Assembly: GCF_047228825.1 (NCBI RefSeq)
Contig: NZ_JBFEGN010000053.1
Coordinates: forward strand, 1-26,875
DNA from: Siminovitchia sp047228825
GTDB taxonomy: Bacteria > Bacillota > Bacilli > Bacillales > Bacillaceae_C
Direction: 5' to 3'
Length of the DNA stretch: 26,875 nucleotides
Part shown: positions 22,118-26,875 of the stretch, one piece after another
Layout of the letters: each line of letters begins with the position of its first letter
How positions within the stretch are numbered: position 1 is the stretch's first letter
Notes under the pieces: model-generated
What the model was told of the DNA's origin: nothing
Seen by the model: the letters and a program-made list of their open reading frames with translations, nothing else
The model's database searches: none
Translations under genes and position numbers: made by a program

Positions 22118-24310
22118 ATGAATCGAATTGTACATATTTTTTTAAACGACATAAAAAATATCGGTACGAATTGGGCCGCTGCCATCATTGCAGGCGGTCT
22201 TGTCTTGCTACCTTCACTATATGCATGGCTGAATATTGCAGCGATGTGGGACCCGTATGCAAATACAGATCAAATTCCTGTTGGCATCGTTAATGAGGAT
22301 AAGGGTGCTGAGATCAGGGGAAAAGCAATTGATGCAGGCAAGGAATTGGTGAACACGTTGAAAGAGAACGATGATTTGGAATGGCACTTTACAGACCGGA
22401 AACAAGCCATAAAAAAACTCAGGAATGGTGATTATTATGCTGTCGTGGTTGTCCCGGGGAATTTTTCCGAAAGGCTTGCAACAGTCATTTCAGACCGGCC
22501 GCAAAAAGCAAAGATGGAGTATTACGTGAACGAGAAAATCAATTCCATTTCACCGAAAATTACACAAAAAGGAGCATCGATGATTGTAGAACAAGTGAGC
22601 AGCAAGTTTATTGCAACGGTCAACGGTGTGATATTCGAGCTGTTTAACGAAATAGGAGTTGAATTGCAGAAAGATTTGCCGGATATTGAGCGGTTTGAAC
22701 AATATGTCTTCAAGCTGGAAGAGGATTTGCCTGAAATTCACCGGTTAATGAATGAATCGTTACAGGACGCTGAATCTGCCCAGGAAATGATCCATAAAGC
22801 GCAATCGTTGCTTCCTGAAGCAAAGCGTTTGACAAGCAATGGCCTTGGGACCATTCATAAAACCTCGGATTTTCTTTCCAAGGCAGATGCCAAGCTTCGG
22901 GAAATGGCACCGAAGATCCATAAGGATTTGGAAACAGTCCAAAGGATTGCCAAAGATGTCAATGATTTTCTTGATAGAGTACAGACAGAGGATATTGACT
23001 TAAGCAAAGGGGATGAAATTTATGGCCGGATGCAATCAAGACTAAATGAATCCATCGGTACATTGGCCGCAATAGACGAAGCGTTAACCAAGGCCAAAAA
23101 TATGAATGACCAGAATAAAAAGGCGGATGGTGAAGAATACACGCCTTCAAATAATGATGAACAAATTAATCAAGCCATCGTTAAAACGAGGGAAATAAAA
23201 GCGGATTTGCAGCAAGTTCAGGAGCAAGCTGCCGAATTAAACGGGTTTCTGCAAAACAAAAAGAAAGAATTTAACGAAACGTTGGCGAGCCTGAAGCAAA
23301 TGGCAGGCAATACCACCGTCAAAATCGATGCCTTTGCAAAAGAGTATAAGGAGAATATTGAGCCGGCCATAATGAATGAAATTTCGAAGGCCCAAAATAC
23401 GTTGTCGGGGGCCAAGAAAATTTTGACGGATATACAGGATTCTTTACCGGAAGCAGAACGGATCTTAAACAGGACGGATAAAAATTTGGGCAAAGGCAAA
23501 GAAGCGCTGGTATACGCCCACGGCCAATTTCCGTATGTGAATGAAAAGGTGAATGAACTTGCGGATAAAATTCGTAAACTACAAGGAGAAACAGATATTA
23601 ATGAAATCATTCAACTGCTTTTGAATGATCCGCGTGCCGAGAAAAATTTTTTTGAAGAGCCGGTCCTGTTAAATGAAAATAAAGTGTTTCCCATTCAAAA
23701 TTACGGAACTGGGATGACCCCTTTTTATACCGTTTTATCCATTTGGGTCGGCGCACTTCTTCTCATCTCGCTCCTTGCTGTGGACGTAGCGAACAGTGAA
23801 GGATATACAGGAAGACAGATTTATTTCGGAAGACTTTTTACATTCCTTTCCATAGGTTTTTTACAAACCATTATTGTCACTTCGGGGGATCTCTTCATCC
23901 TGGGGGTTCCCGCCAAACATCCTTTTTGGATGACTGTCTTTGGCTTGTTGATCAGTTTGGTATTTATGCTGATTGTATATACGCTTGTTTCTGTGTTTGG
24001 CAATATTGGCAAAGCGTTGGCGATCGTAATGCTCGTATTGCAAATTGCTGGTTCCGGCGGAACGTACCCGGTCGTTTTGTTGCCAGAGTTCTTTCAGATT
24101 ATCAGTCCTTTTTTGCCTTTCACGTATGCAGTCGATTTGATGAGGGAAGCCATTGGGGGCATTGTCTGGCCAAAAGTATTGCAGGATACTCTCTTCCTAT
24201 CCATTTTCGGTTTGGCAGCCGTGTTGTTTGGCACCTTTCTTAAAGAGCCGATCAACAGAAAGACAAAGGGGTTCCTGGAGAAATCGAAACAGGCAGGGCT
24301 TTTTCATTAA
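22118..24310 (+). CDS. yhgE: YhgE/Pip-family membrane protein (ABC-2 permease-like)
   Basis: 730 residues. One N-terminal helix (about 18-40, WAAAIIAGGLVLLPSLYAW) is followed by a long extracytoplasmic part (about 45-530). That part starts with the conserved IPVGIVNEDKGAEIRGKAIDAG and is mainly coiled coil. Five to six C-terminal helices follow (about 535-720), from FYTVLSIWVGALLLISLL to FLSIFGLAAVLFGTFL. The layout is that of YhgE/Pip proteins, including the phage-infection protein of lactococci. Function is uncertain; related proteins are linked to phage adsorption and to type VII secretion accessory roles. Start has AAAGGG 7 nt upstream. It stands alone. Confidence 0.88.
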   Translation: MNRIVHIFLNDIKNIGTNWAAAIIAGGLVLLPSLYAWLNIAAMWDPYANTDQIPVGIVNEDKGAEIRGKAIDAGKELVNTLKENDDLEWHFTDRKQAIKKLRNGDYYAVVVVPGNFSERLATVISDRPQKAKMEYYVNEKINSISPKITQKGASMIVEQVSSKFIATVNGVIFELFNEIGVELQKDLPDIERFEQYVFKLEEDLPEIHRLMNESLQDAESAQEMIHKAQSLLPEAKRLTSNGLGTIHKTSDFLSKADAKLREMAPKIHKDLETVQRIAKDVNDFLDRVQTEDIDLSKGDEIYGRMQSRLNESIGTLAAIDEALTKAKNMNDQNKKADGEEYTPSNNDEQINQAIVKTREIKADLQQVQEQAAELNGFLQNKKKEFNETLASLKQMAGNTTVKIDAFAKEYKENIEPAIMNEISKAQNTLSGAKKILTDIQDSLPEAERILNRTDKNLGKGKEALVYAHGQFPYVNEKVNELADKIRKLQGETDINEIIQLLLNDPRAEKNFFEEPVLLNENKVFPIQNYGTGMTPFYTVLSIWVGALLLISLLAVDVANSEGYTGRQIYFGRLFTFLSIGFLQTIIVTSGDLFILGVPAKHPFWMTVFGLLISLVFMLIVYTLVSVFGNIGKALAIVMLVLQIAGSGGTYPVVLLPEFFQIISPFLPFTYAVDLMREAIGGIVWPKVLQDTLFLSIFGLAAVLFGTFLKEPINRKTKGFLEKSKQAGLFH

Positions 24311-24319
24311 AACCCTCGT

Positions 24320-24393
24320 TTATACCTTTATCTGTAAAGGTATAACAATAACAGATCTTCAGCCAGAGGAGTTGCGTATAATTCATTACGCAA
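24320..24393. promoter_or_regulatory. Two inverted repeats upstream of the aconitase gene
   Basis: An 11-bp perfect stem TTATACCTTTA/TAAAGGTATAA (24320-24330 with 24335-24345, loop TCTG) has no T-tract, so it is a weak terminator for the YhgE gene at best. A second, TTGCGTA/TACGCAA (24372-24378 with 24387-24393), lies 62 nt before the aconitase start and may be an operator. A third, shorter GAACC/GGTTC pair lies at 24419-24437. No clear -35/-10 pair could be settled on. Confidence 0.4.
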
Positions 24394-24454
24394 TTAACAA
24401 TCATAAATAAAAGTATGAGAACCGTTATATAAGGTTCGTACAGGAGGAAGAAAG

Positions 24455-26419
24455 ATGCCGTTAAATATTACCCAGAAATTGATTCAATCACATCTTGTAT
24501 CAGGTGAAATGATCCCAGGTACAGAAATTGGCCTGAAAATTGATCAAACCCTTACCCAAGATGCGACCGGAACGATGGTGATGCTGGAGCTTGAGGCGAT
24601 GGGGCTGGACCGTGCGAAAACAGAAGCGTCGGCACAATATGTCGACCATAACATCATACAGGTCGATAACAAAAATGCAGATGACCATTTATTTTTGCAA
24701 AGCGCCACCCGCCGTTTCGGATTGTATTACAGCCGGCCGGGAAACGGGGTAAGCCATCCGGTTCATATGCAGCGTTTGGCCAAGCCGGGAAAGACTTTGC
24801 TTGGCTCGGACAGCCATACGTGTGCAAACGGATGCATGGGCATGCTAGCCATGGGGGCGGGAGGAATGGATGTTGCTCTAGCCATAGCGGGAGAACCTTT
24901 TTACGTCAAAATGCCTCAAGTGTGGGGGATCAAATTGACCGGAAAATTACCGGATTGGGTCAGCGCAAAGGATGTTATTCTTGAACTCCTTCGCAGACAT
25001 GACGTAAAAGGCGGGGTCGGCAAGGTCATTGAATATTTTGGGCCGGGTTTGGATGAATTAAATGCGATGGACCGGCATGTTATAGCCAATATGGGGGCGG
25101 AATTAGGGGCGACTGCCACCGTTTTCCCGTCCGATCAGGAAATCAGGCGCTTCTTGAAAGAACAAGGAAGGGAAGAAGATTGGATTGAACTTGAAGCGGA
25201 TAGGGGAGCCACTTACGATTTGGAAGAAGAGATCAACTTATCTGAGCTGGAACCCCTGATTGCCAAACCTTCCAGCCCTGGGAATGTCGTGCCTGTTTCA
25301 GAAGTTGCCGGAACGCCTATTTACCAGTCCTATATCGGATCATCGGCCAACCCCGGTTTCCGAGACTTTGCCATTGCTGCAGAAATAGTAAAAGGGAAAA
25401 AGGTGGCAATGGGCGTCTCATTTGACATTAATCCGACTTCGAGGCAAATGCTGACCGATTTAGTAAAAGAAAGCCATATTGCAAGCCTGCTTCAAGCGGG
25501 TGCCAGGCTGCACCAAGCCGGTTGCAATGGCTGTATTGGGATGGGCCAGGCGCCTGCTACAGGAAGAAACAGCCTGCGTACTACACCGAGAAACTTTCCC
25601 GGGCGGTCTGGAACCCAGGAGGACAGTGTATTCTTATGCAGTCCCGAAACAGCGGCTGTATCAGCCTTGACTGGAGAAATTACGGATCCAAGAACAGTTG
25701 ATATGCCGTATCCAAAAGTGAAAGAACCGAAAAATCCAACAATCGACGATACTTTGCTGGATGCTCCCCTCCCGTTTGAAGAAGCACAAAAAGTTGAGTT
25801 GTATAAAGGACCGAACATTGCTTCTATTCCACCCATGGATGAGCTTCCGGACCAGATGGAAGTGCCTGTATTGCTAAAGATGGGCGACAATATCTCTACG
25901 GATGAAATTTTAGCAGGCGGAGCCCGTGTTCTTCCTTATAGGAGCAATCTGCCCGAAATCAGCAAATTTGCTTTTGAAATCATTGATCACACGTACTATA
26001 CAAGGGCAATGGAAGCTGTTATTAAAGGCGGGCATGCCATCGTGGGCGGATATAACTATGGACAGGGCTCCAGCCGGGAGCACGCGGCGCTTGCCCCGAG
26101 ATATTTGGGATTGCGAGTTGCATTAGTAAAAGATTTTGCCCGCATCCATTGGCAAAATCTCGTCAACTTTGGGATCCTGCCGCTAGCCTTTAAGCATCAG
26201 GAAGACTATGGCCGGCTGGAGCAGGGGGACGTCCTTCAACTGCAGAATGTAAGAACAAAAATCAAGCAGGGAAATGAATTTACAATCCATGTCAAAAACA
26301 AAAACCTTGATATTGAAGTAAATCATGCTTTATCCCAGCGCCAGATCGATGTGTTATTAAAAGGCGGGATGATTAACTGGGTGAAGGAAAGGCAAAAAAA
26401 TGGTTCATCAAAGCAGTAG
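24455..26419 (+). CDS. Aconitate hydratase, Aquifex-type (IPM isomerase-like)
   Basis: 654 residues with an N-terminal catalytic part (about 1-430) and a C-terminal swivelling domain (GDNISTDEILAGGARVLPYR and NYGQGSSREHAAL). Iron-sulfur cysteines are visible in AGCNGCIGMG (Cys357, Cys360) and there are two more in SHTCANGC (123, 127). The canonical GSCTN motif is GSSAN here (295-299), so the usual third cluster cysteine is Ser. Length and sequence fit the Aquifex-type aconitases, distinct from the long AcnA (about 900). It would isomerise citrate/isocitrate, or a related acid. AGGAGG lies 10 nt upstream. A small zinc-finger gene follows 32 nt later. Confidence 0.85.
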   Translation: MPLNITQKLIQSHLVSGEMIPGTEIGLKIDQTLTQDATGTMVMLELEAMGLDRAKTEASAQYVDHNIIQVDNKNADDHLFLQSATRRFGLYYSRPGNGVSHPVHMQRLAKPGKTLLGSDSHTCANGCMGMLAMGAGGMDVALAIAGEPFYVKMPQVWGIKLTGKLPDWVSAKDVILELLRRHDVKGGVGKVIEYFGPGLDELNAMDRHVIANMGAELGATATVFPSDQEIRRFLKEQGREEDWIELEADRGATYDLEEEINLSELEPLIAKPSSPGNVVPVSEVAGTPIYQSYIGSSANPGFRDFAIAAEIVKGKKVAMGVSFDINPTSRQMLTDLVKESHIASLLQAGARLHQAGCNGCIGMGQAPATGRNSLRTTPRNFPGRSGTQEDSVFLCSPETAAVSALTGEITDPRTVDMPYPKVKEPKNPTIDDTLLDAPLPFEEAQKVELYKGPNIASIPPMDELPDQMEVPVLLKMGDNISTDEILAGGARVLPYRSNLPEISKFAFEIIDHTYYTRAMEAVIKGGHAIVGGYNYGQGSSREHAALAPRYLGLRVALVKDFARIHWQNLVNFGILPLAFKHQEDYGRLEQGDVLQLQNVRTKIKQGNEFTIHVKNKNLDIEVNHALSQRQIDVLLKGGMINWVKERQKNGSSKQ

Positions 26420-26451
26420 TATGGGTAAATAAAAACAAGGAGGGATCATTT

Positions 26452-26625
26452 ATGGCAGTTGACCGAGAAAACATATGCAGGGCTTGTGAAGGAACAGGAA
26501 TGCTTGCTGATGATGAGGGGTGGCAATATAATTGCAGTGTTTGCCGGGGAGCCGGTTTTATTCCGGGCGAACATCCCAATGCAAAAGTGATGGAAGTGGA
26601 TGAAAATAATCGGCTGCTGGATTAA
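26452..26625 (+). CDS. 57-residue DnaJ-like zinc-finger protein
   Basis: Start ATG with AAGGAGG 8 nt upstream. Two CxxCxGxG motifs, CRACEGTG (9-16) and CSVCRGAG (28-35), are spaced like one DnaJ cysteine-rich module and would bind one zinc. The tail is acidic. The layout resembles anti-TRAP (RtpA) and YuiA-type small proteins, but sequence outside the cysteines differs, so the role is open. It is co-transcribed with aconitase (32-nt gap, shared terminator), which suggests a link to that enzyme or its regulation; this is inference. Confidence 0.75.
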   Translation: MAVDRENICRACEGTGMLADDEGWQYNCSVCRGAGFIPGEHPNAKVMEVDENNRLLD

Positions 26626-26631
26626 ATATTT

Positions 26632-26657
26632 CGGGCGGTAAACACTGCCCGTTTTTT
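26632..26657 (+). terminator. Terminator of the aconitase operon
   Basis: CGGGC/GCCCG stem (26632-26636 with 26647-26651, extendable inward by GT/AC), then TTTTTT. Confidence 0.8.
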
Positions 26658-26671
26658 ATATTTCCATCTGA

Positions 26672-26745
26672 AACCTCTCCCCATTGAAATGGGGAGGTTC
26701 CGTAACCATAAAGGGTCACGGTTCCATTGCCACAAATCGCAATGG
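26672..26745. repeat. Three consecutive hairpins at the window end
   Basis: AACCTCTCCCCATT/AATGGGGAGGTT (26672-26685 with 26688-26699, two-base bulge), CCGT-ACC/GGT-ACGG (26700-26721) and a perfect CCATTGC/GCAATGG (26724-26730 with 26739-26745). Beyond them the sequence is GC-rich with CGAACG/CGTTCG-like pairs. It may be the end of a mobile element continuing outside the window; no protein can be supported. Confidence 0.45.
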
Positions 26746-26875
26746 CGTGTGTGTACTTTGTGCTTTTCCCATTTCCAGATGAGGTTCTGGTTGCGGATTG
26801 GAGCTTTTCCACACGACGTTCGCGCACAAATCGTTCTGTCGAACGAGGGGACTCGCTCGAGGCTTCCCTTGCGGT

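Noticed and set aside
26558..26827. 89-codon minus-strand frame at the window end as a transposase C-terminus
   Set aside because: No recognisable transposase motif (no zinc-ribbon or DDE/RuvC residues) and it overlaps the zinc-finger gene and three hairpins.
1..26875. CRISPR array, tRNA or rRNA genes, phage integration site
   Set aside because: No regularly spaced identical repeats, no tRNA cloverleaf or rRNA sequence and no integrase were recognised on either strand by eye.

Overview
The window looks like a chromosomal segment from a low-to-medium-GC, endospore-forming Bacillaceae (Bacillus sensu lato). Ribosome binding sites are strong AGGAGG-type, TTG and GTG starts are common, and promoters are SigA-like TTGACA/TATAAT variants. 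Several genes have relatives in the yhc-yhg region of Bacillus subtilis (BmrCD/YheIH, YhdF-type SDR, an LcfB/YhfL-type acyl-CoA ligase, YhgE). FosB implies bacillithiol, which also fits a bacillus.

Layout. 1-240: a row of hairpins, a terminator and an 18-codon leader ORF. 241-3728: heterodimeric multidrug ABC exporter bmrC-bmrD with a 4-nt overlap. 3880-6083 (minus): operon of a TetR regulator (palindromic operator just downstream of a good promoter), a beta-lactamase-fold serine hydrolase and a decayed third membrane-protein gene. 6370-7127: N-terminally truncated, frameshifted M19 dipeptidase pseudogene with its terminator. 7309-9541: a CxxC hypothetical protein, a small membrane protein, a stress-type SDR and a Tyr/Pro-rich 56-residue protein. 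10078-12454: fosB and an Erm(D/K)-type 23S rRNA methylase with a full attenuator. 12594-16957: acyl-CoA ligase, divergent RsmF-type rRNA m5C methyltransferase, a gene remnant and an RluA-type pseudouridine synthase. 16959-19050: SDR, acyl-CoA thioesterase YkhA, lipoprotein. 19187-21020: PurR-type operator/promoter, nucleobase permease and phosphoribosyltransferase. 21134-21977: a small repeat array, a one-TM protein and a YbjQ-type protein. 22118-24310: YhgE/Pip protein. 24455-26625: Aquifex-type aconitase and a 57-residue DnaJ-like zinc-finger protein. The end holds three consecutive hairpins.

The most striking region is the erm leader (11739-12454, minus). It encodes the peptide MTHSIRLRFPTLNQ, which carries the RLR macrolide-stalling motif, and has three terminator-like hairpins plus a stem that hides the erm Shine-Dalgarno. 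A block of roughly 320 bp (about 11941-12262) interrupts it. Read on the plus strand, that block folds into a multibranched structure closed by two 9-bp helices, with hairpin loops carrying repeated AGGA(T/C)G. That is the layout of CsrA/RsmA-sequestering RNAs such as CsrB. A CsrB-like RNA or non-autonomous mobile element inserted antisense in a resistance attenuator would be new if confirmed.

Three antibiotic-related functions (BmrCD efflux, FosB, Erm) lie within 12 kb. The rest is housekeeping: fatty-acid activation and thioester hydrolysis, rRNA modification, purine salvage and the TCA cycle.
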